64,000 bases of DNA. Origin: DASWOJ01 sp964242415. GTDB taxonomy: Bacteria > Pseudomonadota > Alphaproteobacteria > Acetobacterales > Acetobacteraceae. How positions within the stretch are numbered: position 1 is the stretch's first letter; the number at the start of each line of letters is the position of its first letter. A program made the translations under genes and the position numbers. The notes under the pieces were generated by a model. The model did not search any database. It had not been told where the DNA came from and saw only the letters and a program-made list of their open reading frames with translations. The stretch covers positions 28,833 to 92,832 of the forward strand of contig CAXTAT010000023.1 in the NCBI GenBank assembly GCA_964242415.1. The letters are read 5' to 3'. Below are positions 1 through 8,404 of the stretch, in pieces.

Positions 1-181
1 CGGTGCGGTCGATCTCCGCCGGCTTCAGCCCGGTGAACTGCAGCAGCGTCAGCAGCCAGACGGCATACTCGTCGCTGGTGCGCTGCGGCTCGGTGGCGAT
101 GCGCCAGATGCCGCGCCAGTTTGCACCGTCATGGACGGCGAACACGACGTTGGTGTTGCCTGCATCCACCACCAGCAGCAC
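1..181 (-). CDS. coaX: Type III pantothenate kinase, N-terminal part (cut by window edge)
   Basis: CoaX phosphorylates pantothenate, the first step of coenzyme A synthesis. Only about 60 codons are present; the gene runs off the left edge. A GTG start at 181-179 gives an N-terminus reading VLLVVDAGNTNVVFAVHDG, and DAGNTN is the phosphate-binding motif of the ASKHA-fold type III kinases. The start lies 3 nt after the birA stop, so the two genes are very probably co-transcribed. The birA-coaX order downstream of nuoN is common in alphaproteobacteria. Identification is good for a fragment; nothing can be said about the rest of the protein. Confidence 0.85.
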   Translation of the reverse strand, partial: MLLVVDAGNTNVVFAVHDGANWRGIWRIATEPQRTSDEYAVWLLTLLQFTGLKPAEIDRT

Positions 182-184
182 GGC

Positions 185-907
185 CTAGCCCCCATCGGCT
201 TGCAGGATTTCGCCGGTCGGCATCGCGTGCACCCGGCCGCCCGATTGCAACAGCAGTGCGCCGTCGTCGCCCAGACCTGTAAACGCGCCACCCACCTCCG
301 CGTTGCCCCAGCGCACGCGCATGTGGCTGCCAGGCGCCGGGCCAAGGTCGAGCCAGGCGCGCCGGACCGGGGCGAAGCCGTCCTGTTGGCGCACGCGGTC
401 CCAGTGGTCCAGCCGCGCCAGCAGCAGCGTCGCGGCCGCGGCTGGGTCAGCCCCGCCGGGAACCACCGCCACGTTCGGCAAGTCCGGCGCGGCGGCGAGG
501 TTGGCGCCGAAGCCCAGCACCAGCCAGTCCAGCCGTCCCGCCACGTCCAGCGCCGTGTCGATCAGGACGCCGCCGACCTTTGCAGCGCCTAGCACGACGT
601 CGTTGGGCCACTTGACCCGCAGCGCGTCGCTGGGAAGCGCCTCCGCCAGCGCCACCGCCGCGAGGAGCGCCCACTGCCCGGCATCGCTGGCCGGACCCGC
701 CGGACGCAACAGGACGGAAACCGCAAGGTTACCCTCAAGGGTCTGCCAGGTCCGGCCGCGGCTGCCCCGGGCGTGGGTCTGCCGCGCCGCCATGATGGCC
801 AGGCGACCAGGCTCGCCAGCCTGCGCCAAGGTGGTGCACAGGTCGGACGTTGACCTCAAGCTCTCATAATGCCGCAGCCGCCAGCCCGGCGGCGCAGCCG
901 GGTTCAC
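185..907 (-). CDS. birA: Biotin--[acetyl-CoA-carboxylase] ligase
   Basis: Attaches biotin to the carboxyl-carrier subunit of acetyl-CoA carboxylase and other biotin enzymes. The 240-residue protein has no N-terminal helix-turn-helix, so it is a monofunctional ligase and not the E. coli-type repressor. The family signature ARGSRGRTW is at residues 46-54 and KWPNDVV at 99-105, followed by the KVGGVLID strand. The reading frame is open far upstream inside nuoN, but homology starts near residue 10. The GTG at 907-905 overlaps the nuoN stop as GTGA, the translational coupling used through this operon. Confidence 0.9.
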   Translation of the reverse strand: MNPAAPPGWRLRHYESLRSTSDLCTTLAQAGEPGRLAIMAARQTHARGSRGRTWQTLEGNLAVSVLLRPAGPASDAGQWALLAAVALAEALPSDALRVKWPNDVVLGAAKVGGVLIDTALDVAGRLDWLVLGFGANLAAAPDLPNVAVVPGGADPAAAATLLLARLDHWDRVRQQDGFAPVRRAWLDLGPAPGSHMRVRWGNAEVGGAFTGLGDDGALLLQSGGRVHAMPTGEILQADGG

Positions 908-2325
908 CCGAACAGCACTTGCGCCGCCGACTGCGCCGCCGCGATCAACGGTGCAGGGAACACGAAGAACAGCGTCGTCACCAGCGCCCCGACCCCGGCG
1001 ACGAACGACACCTCCGGCGGACGGCGGTCGAAGGCAGGCTCCGCCTTGTCGAAGTACATCACCTTGATAACCCGCAGGTAGTAGTAGGCGCCCACCACGC
1101 TGGTCAGCACGCCGACCACCGCCAGCGTCCAGTAGCCGGACTGCACCGCCGGGAAGAACACATACAGCTTGCCGAAGAAGCCGGAGAACGGCGGAATGCC
1201 GGCCATGCTGAACATGAAGATCGTCATCGCCAGCGCCAGTCCAGGATCGGTGGTGGCCAGACCCGACAGGTCGCTGATCCGGTCCAGCACCCGGCCGCGC
1301 CGCCGCATGGCGATGATGCAGGCGAACACCCCGGCGCTCATGAACACGTAGGTCACCATGTAGATCAGCACGCCGCGGATGCCCTCCGCCGTGCCGACCG
1401 CCAGGCCAACCAGCGCGTAGCCCATGTGGCCGATGCTGGAGTACGCCATCAGCCGCTTGATGTTGGTCTGCCCGATGGCCGCCAGCGCGCCCAGCAGCAT
1501 GGAGGCGAGCGACACCAGCACGATGATCCCGGTCCACTGCGGCGTCAGATGGCCGAACGGCACCTCCAGCGCACGCAGCAGCAGCGCGATGGCGGCCACC
1601 TTCGGGGCGGTGCTCATGAAGGCCGTCACGGGCGTCGGCGCGCCCTCATACACGTCCGGCGTCCACATATGGAACGGCACCGCGGACAGCTTGAACGCCA
1701 GGCCAGCGATGATGAACACGATGCCGACGATCAGCCCGGCCGACACCCCGTTCGGGTCGGTCAGCGACCGTGCCAGTTCGCCGAACTGCATCGTCCCGGC
1801 GAAGCCGTAGGTCAGCGAGATGCCATACAGCAGCAGCCCCGACGCCAGCGCGCCCAGGACGAAGAACTTCAGCCCGCTCTCGGCGGAACGCAAGTTGTCC
1901 CGGTCGAAGGCGCACAGCACGTAAAGTGCCAGGGATTGCAGCTCCAGGCCCAGATACAGCGTCATCAGGCTGGCCGTGCCGCACATGATCATCATGCCGA
2001 CGGTGGACAGCAGGATCAGCACCGGAAACTCAAACCGGCTGATCCCAGCCCGCACGTTGTAGTCCAGCGCCAGCACGGCGCTCAGCCCGGCGCCGAGCAG
2101 GATCAGCAACTGCATGAACGTGCCGAAGCCGTCCACCACGAACAGCCCGTTATAGGCCGAGCCCGGCTGCGCCGACACCACCAGCACGGCCGTCACCATC
2201 AGCGCGCCGAGGGACAGCATGGTGCACAGGAAGGCCGGGTCAGGCTTGCGCAGGACGCCGAAGATCAGGATCGCCATCGCGCATAGCGCCAGCACGATCT
2301 CCGGCAGTGCCAGGGTCCAGTTCAT
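904..2325 (-). CDS. nuoN: NADH-quinone oxidoreductase subunit N
   Basis: Membrane-arm, antiporter-like subunit of respiratory complex I, one of the three proton-pumping modules with NuoL and NuoM. The 473 residues are almost entirely hydrophobic helices. They include the conserved segment FKLSAVPFHMWTPDVYEGAP with its essential lysine, and a downstream GIPPFSGFFGK motif. Length is normal for the family. The start overlaps the nuoM stop by 4 nt, and the stop overlaps the birA start, so it lies mid-operon. Confidence 0.96.
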   Translation of the reverse strand: MNWTLALPEIVLALCAMAILIFGVLRKPDPAFLCTMLSLGALMVTAVLVVSAQPGSAYNGLFVVDGFGTFMQLLILLGAGLSAVLALDYNVRAGISRFEFPVLILLSTVGMMIMCGTASLMTLYLGLELQSLALYVLCAFDRDNLRSAESGLKFFVLGALASGLLLYGISLTYGFAGTMQFGELARSLTDPNGVSAGLIVGIVFIIAGLAFKLSAVPFHMWTPDVYEGAPTPVTAFMSTAPKVAAIALLLRALEVPFGHLTPQWTGIIVLVSLASMLLGALAAIGQTNIKRLMAYSSIGHMGYALVGLAVGTAEGIRGVLIYMVTYVFMSAGVFACIIAMRRRGRVLDRISDLSGLATTDPGLALAMTIFMFSMAGIPPFSGFFGKLYVFFPAVQSGYWTLAVVGVLTSVVGAYYYLRVIKVMYFDKAEPAFDRRPPEVSFVAGVGALVTTLFFVFPAPLIAAAQSAAQVLFG

Positions 2326-3845
2326 GGGATGATCCCTGCGAGCTTCGGCCCCGTCGCCAGCGCGGCGATATGCTGATCCACCATGGCGTGCACGGAGGCG
2401 TCGAAGAAGTGGGTGAAGTTGGACGGGTAGATGCCCATCCAGAGCGTCAAGCCGATCAGCGGCGTGAAGATCGCGATCTCCCGCGGCGACAGGTCCAGGA
2501 TGCCGCGCAGGTCATCGCGCGTGATCGTCCCGAAGATGACCCGGCGGTAAAGGTAGAGCATGTAAACCGCACCGAGGATCATGCCAAAGCTGCCGAGGTA
2601 GGCGAGGTACAGGCTGATCTTGAAGGCCCCGACCAGCACCAGAAACTCACCGACGAAGCCCGATGTGCCCGGCAGGCCGACGCTGGCCATGGTGAACACC
2701 ATGAAGAACAGCGCATACGCTGGCATCCGCGTCGCCAAGCCGCCATACCGCGCGATGTCCCGGGTGTGGATGCGATCGTAGATCACCCCGACGCACAGGA
2801 ACAGCGCCGCCGAGACGATGCCATGCGACAGCATCTGGAACATCGCGCCCTGGATGCCCTGCGCGTTGAAGGTGAAGATGCCGATCACCACGACGCCCAT
2901 GTGCGCGATGGACGAGTAGGCGATCAGCTTCTTCATGTCCGTCTGCGCGAGTGCCACCAGCGACGTGTAGATCACCGCCACCACGCCCAGCGCGAACATC
3001 AGCGGCGCGAACTGCTGCGACGCCTGCGGCAGCATCGGCACCGAGAAGCGCAGGAAGCCATACGCCCCCATCTTCAGCAGCACGCCCGCCAGGATCACCG
3101 AGCCGGCCGTCGGCGCCTCCACATGCGCATCGGGCAGCCAGGTATGGACCGGCCACATCGGCACCTTCACCGAGAACGACGCCAGGAACGCCAGGAACAG
3201 CCAGAACTGCATCCGCACGGGGAACGGCGTGTGCATCAACACGGCGAGGTCGGTCGTCTTGGCGTAATACAGCACCGCCAGCAACGCCAGCAGCATCAGG
3301 ATCGATCCGGCCAACGTGTACAAGAAGAACTTGAAGCTGGCGTAAACCCGCCGCGGCCCGCCCCAGACGCCGATGATCAGGAACATCGGGATCAGCACGC
3401 CCTCAAAGAACATGTAGAACACGACGAAGTCCTGCGCCGAGAACATGCCGACCATCATGGTTTCCAGTACCAGGAACGCGAGCATGTACTCGCGCACCCG
3501 CACCGTGATCGCCTCCCAGCTCGCCAGGATGCAGATCGGCACCAGCGCCGTGGACAGCAGCACGAACAGCACCGAGATGCCGTCCACGCCCATGCGGTAG
3601 CCGACGTTGAACTCGGGGAGCCAGGACAGGCTTTCCTGGAACTGGAAGCCGGGGTTGGCCGGGTCGAACCGCACCCACAGCAGCACCGACAGCGCGAACA
3701 CGATCAGGCTGGTCCATAGCGCCGCCCAGCGGGCGTTGCTGGCCACCACGGCGTCGTCCCCGCGCACAGTCATGATGAACAGGCCGCCAGCCAGGGGCAG
3801 CCAGGTCAGCAGGGACAGCAAGGGGAAGCCGGCAGCGTTGTTCAA
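2322..3845 (-). CDS. nuoM: NADH-quinone oxidoreductase subunit M
   Basis: Second antiporter-like proton channel of complex I. The 507-residue polytopic protein carries the family segment KVPMWPVHTWLPDAHVEAPT, containing the conserved lysine and histidine, and a GLPGTSGFVGE motif near the C-terminus. Length is as expected. It starts 4 nt after the nuoL stop and its stop overlaps the nuoN start. No frameshift or unusual insertion is visible. Confidence 0.96.
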   Translation of the reverse strand: MNNAAGFPLLSLLTWLPLAGGLFIMTVRGDDAVVASNARWAALWTSLIVFALSVLLWVRFDPANPGFQFQESLSWLPEFNVGYRMGVDGISVLFVLLSTALVPICILASWEAITVRVREYMLAFLVLETMMVGMFSAQDFVVFYMFFEGVLIPMFLIIGVWGGPRRVYASFKFFLYTLAGSILMLLALLAVLYYAKTTDLAVLMHTPFPVRMQFWLFLAFLASFSVKVPMWPVHTWLPDAHVEAPTAGSVILAGVLLKMGAYGFLRFSVPMLPQASQQFAPLMFALGVVAVIYTSLVALAQTDMKKLIAYSSIAHMGVVVIGIFTFNAQGIQGAMFQMLSHGIVSAALFLCVGVIYDRIHTRDIARYGGLATRMPAYALFFMVFTMASVGLPGTSGFVGEFLVLVGAFKISLYLAYLGSFGMILGAVYMLYLYRRVIFGTITRDDLRGILDLSPREIAIFTPLIGLTLWMGIYPSNFTHFFDASVHAMVDQHIAALATGPKLAGIIP

Positions 3846-3849
3846 GGGA

Positions 3850-5778
3850 TCACCGGAAAATCAGGAAGATGCTGACGAGCAGCACCAGCCCAATCAGCAT
3901 CGTGAAGGCATAGACCGCGATGGAGCCGGTCTGGATGCGGACCACCTGCGCCGAGCCGTCCGCGGCCAGCGAGGCGATGCCGTTCGGCATGCCGTCGATC
4001 AGCGTCTCGTCGCCGACATGCCACAGCACCCGTGCCAGGCGCTGCGTCGGGCGGACGAAGATGCGGTCATACAGCTCGTCGAAGTAGTACTTGTTCAACA
4101 CGATGCGGTACAGGGCGGGCGCCGCGGCCGCCATGCGCGCGGGCAGCGCCGGGACGAAGACATACATGACATAGGCCAGCGCGATGCCGGCCAGGCCGAC
4201 CAGGGTGGGCAGCAGCGACGCCAGCAACGGCACCGTCTCCATGTCGTGCATGACGGTGTTGGTCGGCGCGTTCACGATGCTGCCGCGCCAGAACTCCAGC
4301 CAGTCCTCGCCGATGAACCAGCCGTGGAACACGAAGCCGGTCAGCACGGCGCCAAGGGCCAGCACGATCAATGGCCCCGTCATCACCGCCGGGCTTTCGT
4401 GGACGTGGTCCATGGTCTTCTGGTCGGCCCGCGGCTTGCCATGGAAGGTCAGGATCAGCAGCCGCCAGGAGTAGAATGCCGTCAGGAACGCCGCGACGAC
4501 GCCGCAGATGTAGCCGTAGGTGCCGACGGCGCTGCCCTTGGCCCAGGCTGCCTCCAGGATCGCGTCCTTCGAGTAGTAGCCGGCAAAGAAGGGGATGCCG
4601 GCCAGCGCCAGGCTGCCGACCCACATGACGACGTAGGTGATCGGTATCTTGCGCCAGATGCCGCCCATGCGCCGGATGTCCTGCTCATCGGACATCGCGT
4701 GGATCACCGACCCGGCGCCGAGGAACAGCAACGCCTTGAAGAAGGCATGCGTGAACAGGTGGAACACCGATGCCTGATAGGCGCCGACACCGGCGGCCAG
4801 GAACATATAGCCAAGCTGCGACATGGTTGAGTAGGCGATGATGCGCTTGATGTCGTTCTGCACGCAGCCGATGGTCGCCGCGAACAGGCAGGTCGTGGCG
4901 CCCATGAACGCCACGAAGCCCAGCGCGCCCGGCGCATACTCCAGCACCGGCGACATGCGCGCCATCAGGAACACCCCGGCCGTCACCATCGTCGCCGCGT
5001 GGATCAGCGCGGAGACCGGCGTCGGCCCCTCCATCGCGTCCGGCAGCCAGACGTGCAGGCCCAACTGCGCCGACTTACCGGCAGCACCCAGGAACAGCAG
5101 CACGCCGATCACCTCATAGGCCCGCCAGGTGCTGCCCAGCACATGGTAGGTGTCGCCGACGTGGTCGTGCACATGGGCGAAGATGTCGGGGAACTCGACG
5201 GAGCCGAAGATCGCGAACACCAGCGCGATCCCCACGGCGAAGAACAGGTCCCCCACCCGGTTGACCACGAACGCCTTCATGGCGGCCCGGTTAGCGCTGG
5301 GCCGGTCGTACCAATAGCCGATCAGCAAGTAGCTCGCGAGGCCGACGCCCTCCCAGCCGAAAAATAGCTGCACCAGGTTGTCCGCCGTCACCAGCATCAG
5401 CATGGCGAAGGTGAACAGGCTCAGGTAGCTGAAGAAGCGCGGAATGGTCGCATCATGGCTCATGTAGCCGATGCTGTAGATGTGGATCAGCGTCGCGATG
5501 AACGTGACCATGGCGACCATCATCGCCGACAGCGTGTCGTAGTGCAGCGCCCACTCGACGTGGAAGCCCTCGACATCCATCCAGGTGCCGAGACTGACGG
5601 CGCCGGGCAGCGCGTCCCCGGTCAGGCAGGGCACGAAACTGGCGACGCCGCAGACCGCGGCCACGCACATGCACAGTACCGTGACGGCCTCGCTGGCCTT
5701 GTCCCCGATCTGACGTCCGAACAGCCCGGCGACCAGCGCCCCAACCAGCGGCGCGAACACGGCAACGGCGTACAGCAT
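3850..5778 (-). CDS. nuoL: NADH-quinone oxidoreductase subunit L
   Basis: Distal proton-pumping subunit of complex I, with the long lateral helix that braces the membrane arm. The 642 residues are typical for NuoL. Recognisable are FFGWEGVGLASYLLIGYW in the first third, AQLGLHVWLPDAMEGPTPVS with the conserved lysine just before it, and a long C-terminal amphipathic/helical extension after residue 500. The start is 3 nt downstream of the nuoK stop. The order K-L-M-N matches other alphaproteobacterial nuo operons. Confidence 0.96.
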   Translation of the reverse strand: MLYAVAVFAPLVGALVAGLFGRQIGDKASEAVTVLCMCVAAVCGVASFVPCLTGDALPGAVSLGTWMDVEGFHVEWALHYDTLSAMMVAMVTFIATLIHIYSIGYMSHDATIPRFFSYLSLFTFAMLMLVTADNLVQLFFGWEGVGLASYLLIGYWYDRPSANRAAMKAFVVNRVGDLFFAVGIALVFAIFGSVEFPDIFAHVHDHVGDTYHVLGSTWRAYEVIGVLLFLGAAGKSAQLGLHVWLPDAMEGPTPVSALIHAATMVTAGVFLMARMSPVLEYAPGALGFVAFMGATTCLFAATIGCVQNDIKRIIAYSTMSQLGYMFLAAGVGAYQASVFHLFTHAFFKALLFLGAGSVIHAMSDEQDIRRMGGIWRKIPITYVVMWVGSLALAGIPFFAGYYSKDAILEAAWAKGSAVGTYGYICGVVAAFLTAFYSWRLLILTFHGKPRADQKTMDHVHESPAVMTGPLIVLALGAVLTGFVFHGWFIGEDWLEFWRGSIVNAPTNTVMHDMETVPLLASLLPTLVGLAGIALAYVMYVFVPALPARMAAAAPALYRIVLNKYYFDELYDRIFVRPTQRLARVLWHVGDETLIDGMPNGIASLAADGSAQVVRIQTGSIAVYAFTMLIGLVLLVSIFLIFR

Positions 5779-5781
5779 GGG

Positions 5782-6087
5782 CTAGCCCCGCATCAGGGAG
5801 ACGTCCTCGACCTCGATCGAGCCGCGGTTGCGGAAGTACACGACGACGATGGCCAGGCCGATGGCTGCCTCCGCCGCCGCGACGGTCAGCACGAACAGCG
5901 CGAACACCTGGCCCGCCAGGTCGCCCAGCGCCGAGCTGAACGCCACCAGGTTCAGGTTCACCGCGAGCAGCATCAACTCGATCGACATCATGATGACGAT
6001 GATGTTCTTGCGGTTGAGGAATATGCCGAAGATGCCCAACACCAGCAGGATTGCGCTGACGACTAGGTAGTGTCCGACGCCGATCAT
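5782..6087 (-). CDS. nuoK: NADH-quinone oxidoreductase subunit K
   Basis: Small three-helix membrane subunit of complex I (MrpC-like) carrying conserved membrane glutamates on the proton path. It has 101 residues, exactly family length. Glutamates are seen in MMSIELMLLAVNLNLV and in the later AAEAAIGLAIVV segment. The start overlaps the nuoJ stop by 4 nt, so translation is coupled. Confidence 0.96.
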   Translation of the reverse strand: MIGVGHYLVVSAILLVLGIFGIFLNRKNIIVIMMSIELMLLAVNLNLVAFSSALGDLAGQVFALFVLTVAAAEAAIGLAIVVVYFRNRGSIEVEDVSLMRG

Positions 6088-6791
6088 CCGTGCTCTCCGG
6101 GGCCGGGCTTATCGACGCCGTGCTCGTGTGGCTCATCCGCATGGACCAGCGCCGGCTCGGGCTTTGGCCGGATGATGCCGGTGACGTTGGTGCCGGCGCC
6201 GAGGCGGACGGGCATGATCTCCAGCGTGTCGGCGACGCTGCGGGCGTTTTGCCGCGAGATGTCCTGGCGCTTGCTGGTCTGGCGTTCGCGGTGCGTCAGC
6301 ACGATCGCGCCGATCATCGCCACCATCAGGATCAGCCCGGCCACCTGGAACAAGAAGATGTAGTCGGTGTAGATCAGCCGCCCCAGCGCCTGCGTGTTGC
6401 CTAGGTTGCCCGGGGTGCTGCTCAACCGCAACGAACTCGCCTGCGGCGCGAACTCCCAGCCGCCCGCGACAAGCAGCAACTCCGCCAGCAGCACCACGCC
6501 GACGGTGGCGCCGATCGGCAGGTAACGTTGGTAACCCTCGCGAAGCTGGGCGAAGTTCACGTCCAGCATCATCACGACAAATAGGAACAGCACCGCGACG
6601 GCGCCGACATAGACGATGACCAGGATCATCGCCAGGAACTCGGCCCCGGCAATCAGGAACAGCGCCGCCGCGTTGAAGAACGCCAAGATCAGGAACAGCA
6701 CGGAGTGCACGGGATTGCGCGCCGTCACCACCATCGCGGCGGAGCCGAGCAAGATGGCGGCGAATAGGTAGAACGCGGCGGAGACGATCAT
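6084..6791 (-). CDS. nuoJ: NADH-quinone oxidoreductase subunit J
   Basis: Membrane subunit of complex I adjoining NuoA, NuoK and NuoH. Five hydrophobic helices are expected and visible in the first about 165 residues, including the motif EFLAMILVIVYVGAVAVLF. The 235-residue protein has a hydrophilic C-terminal tail of about 65 residues rich in R, P, E and H. This is longer than the roughly 200 residues common in the family and looks disordered. It starts 9 nt after the nuoI stop and overlaps nuoK. Confidence 0.95.
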   Translation of the reverse strand: MIVSAAFYLFAAILLGSAAMVVTARNPVHSVLFLILAFFNAAALFLIAGAEFLAMILVIVYVGAVAVLFLFVVMMLDVNFAQLREGYQRYLPIGATVGVVLLAELLLVAGGWEFAPQASSLRLSSTPGNLGNTQALGRLIYTDYIFLFQVAGLILMVAMIGAIVLTHRERQTSKRQDISRQNARSVADTLEIMPVRLGAGTNVTGIIRPKPEPALVHADEPHEHGVDKPGPGEHG

Positions 6792-6800
6792 GGGCAGGCT

Positions 6801-7289
6801 CTAACGGTATGGGGCATCAAGCTCAAGCCGCTTGGATAGCTCGCTCTCCCAGCGGTCGCCGTTCGAGAGCAGCTTCTCCTTGTTGTACAGCAGCTCCTCG
6901 CGCGTCTCGACGGCGAACTCGAAGTTGGGGCCCTCGACGATGGCGTCCACCGGGCAGCTTTCCTCGCACAGGCCGCAATAGATGCACTTGGTCATGTCGA
7001 TGTCGTAGCGCGTGGTGCGGCGGCTGCCGTCATCGCGCGGCTCGGCCTCGATGGTGATGGCCAGCGCCGGGCACACGGCCTCGCACAGCTTGCAGGCGAT
7101 GCAGCGTTCCTCGCCGTTGGGGTAGCGGCGCAGGGCATGCTCGCCCTTGAAGCGCGGGCTGATGGCGCCGTGCTCATAGGGGTAGTTGATCGTCGCCTTC
7201 TGCCGGAAGAAATACTTCAGTGTCAGCCACATGCCTGAGACAAGTTCGCTGAGCAGCAGGCTGCGGGCAGTGCGGTCCAGAAAAGCCAT
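6801..7289 (-). CDS. nuoI: NADH-quinone oxidoreductase subunit I (8Fe ferredoxin-like)
   Basis: Carries two [4Fe-4S] clusters (N6a/N6b) that pass electrons towards NuoB. The 162-residue protein has two clear CxxCxxCxxxCP motifs, with cysteines at 63, 66, 69, 73 and at 102, 105, 108, 112. The N-terminal amphipathic segment (residues 10-35) docks the subunit to the membrane arm. It follows nuoH after an 88-nt gap that contains a short tandem repeat, the largest spacer within the nuo operon. Confidence 0.97.
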   Translation of the reverse strand: MAFLDRTARSLLLSELVSGMWLTLKYFFRQKATINYPYEHGAISPRFKGEHALRRYPNGEERCIACKLCEAVCPALAITIEAEPRDDGSRRTTRYDIDMTKCIYCGLCEESCPVDAIVEGPNFEFAVETREELLYNKEKLLSNGDRWESELSKRLELDAPYR

Positions 7290-7333
7290 GGTGGTGATCC
7301 TCTCTGCCCGGCGGCGTTGTGGGCCGTGCCAGG

Positions 7334-7372
7334 CTGTAGGGCAAGTGTCTGTAGGGCAAGTGTCTGTAGGGC
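7334..7372. repeat. 15-bp tandem repeat, 2.6 copies, between nuoH and nuoI
   Basis: The unit ctgtagggcaagtgt occurs twice perfectly at 7334-7348 and 7349-7363, followed by a partial third copy of nine bases (7364-7372). It ends just past the nuoH stop codon and lies about 45 nt upstream of the nuoI start on the minus strand. No reading frame crosses it. It looks like a slippage-prone minisatellite; a regulatory role is not evident. Confidence 0.85.
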
Positions 7373-7377
7373 GTGGG

Positions 7378-8400
7378 TTAGACGGGATGCGACCCGGGCA
7401 GCCAGCCCATGCCGACCAGCACGCCGGCGGTCAGCACCAGCCAGCCCAACGATAGCGGCAAGAAGACCTTCCAGCCCAGACGCATTAACTGGTCGTAGCG
7501 GAAGCGCGGAAAGGTCGCCCGGACCCAGATGAACATGAACAGGATCACCAGGATCTTGGCGATGAACCAGATTGGCCCCGGCACCCAGGTGAACGGCGCG
7601 AACGGGATCGGGCTGAGCCAGCCGCCCAGGAACAGGATCACCGTCATGGCCGACATGAGGATCATGTTCGCGTATTCGCCGAGGAAGAACAGCCCGAAGG
7701 TCATCGCGCCATACTCGACGTGAAAGCCGCCGACGATCTCGCTCTCACCCTCGGCCAAGTCGAACGGCGCGCGGTTGCACTCGGCCAGGATCGAGATGAA
7801 GAACACGATGAACATCGGGAACAGCGGGATGACAAACCACACATGCCGCTGCGCCCGCACGATGTCGGTCAAGTTCAGGCTGCCGGCGCACAGCAGCACC
7901 GTCACCATGACGAAGCCCATGCTGACCTCGTAGCTGACCATCTGCGCCGCCGAGCGCAGCGCGCCGAGGAAGGCATACTTCGAGTTGCTGGCCCAGCCGG
8001 CGATGACGATGCCGTAAACGCCGAGGCTGCTGATCGCGAACAGGTACAAGACGCCGACGTTGATGTTGGCGACCGCCCAGCCGTCGTTCACGGGGATCAC
8101 CGCCCAGGCGATCATCGCCAGCGTCATGGTCAGCAACGGCGCTACGATGAACAGGATGCGGTTCGCCCCCGTGGGGATGATCGTCTCCTTCATCAGCATC
8201 TTCAGCGCGTCGGCAAACGGCTGCATCAGGCCGAAGGGGCCGACGACGTTCGGCCCCTTCCGCATCTGCATCGCCGCCAGCACCTTGCGCTCGGCCAGCG
8301 TCAAATAGGCCACGCTGACCAACACCGGCACCAGCATGGCCAGGGTTTCGGCCACGGTCAGCACGGTGACGCCAACTGGGGTGGCGAGGAAATCGGTCAA
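7378..8400 (-). CDS. nuoH: NADH-quinone oxidoreductase subunit H
   Basis: Membrane subunit of complex I that forms the quinone-binding pocket with NuoB and NuoD. The 340-residue polytopic protein has the family segments ERKVLAAMQMRKGPNVVGP and the quinone-chamber loop AECNRAPFDLAEGESEIVGG. The frame is open about 140 nt further upstream into nuoG. I chose the TTG at 8400-8398 because it gives the normal N-terminus and length, and a GGAG ribosome-binding site lies 7 nt before it, overlapping the nuoG stop. Confidence 0.93.
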   Translation of the reverse strand: MTDFLATPVGVTVLTVAETLAMLVPVLVSVAYLTLAERKVLAAMQMRKGPNVVGPFGLMQPFADALKMLMKETIIPTGANRILFIVAPLLTMTLAMIAWAVIPVNDGWAVANINVGVLYLFAISSLGVYGIVIAGWASNSKYAFLGALRSAAQMVSYEVSMGFVMVTVLLCAGSLNLTDIVRAQRHVWFVIPLFPMFIVFFISILAECNRAPFDLAEGESEIVGGFHVEYGAMTFGLFFLGEYANMILMSAMTVILFLGGWLSPIPFAPFTWVPGPIWFIAKILVILFMFIWVRATFPRFRYDQLMRLGWKVFLPLSLGWLVLTAGVLVGMGWLPGSHPV

Positions 8401-8404
8401 GGCG

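Noticed and set aside
908..1537. Upstream extension of the birA frame into nuoN, which looks like a fused protein
   Set aside because: It is an out-of-frame reading of nuoN. Ligase homology begins at the GTG at 907, which overlaps the nuoN stop.
850..2286. Long plus-strand open frame opposite nuoN (also 2307-3719, 8843-10972, 23032-25449 and 30673-33381 opposite other genes)
   Set aside because: These are antisense shadows of high-GC genes. Their translations are dominated by H, Q, R, G and A with no domain pattern, no ribosome sites and no room for promoters, while the opposite strand encodes recognisable proteins.
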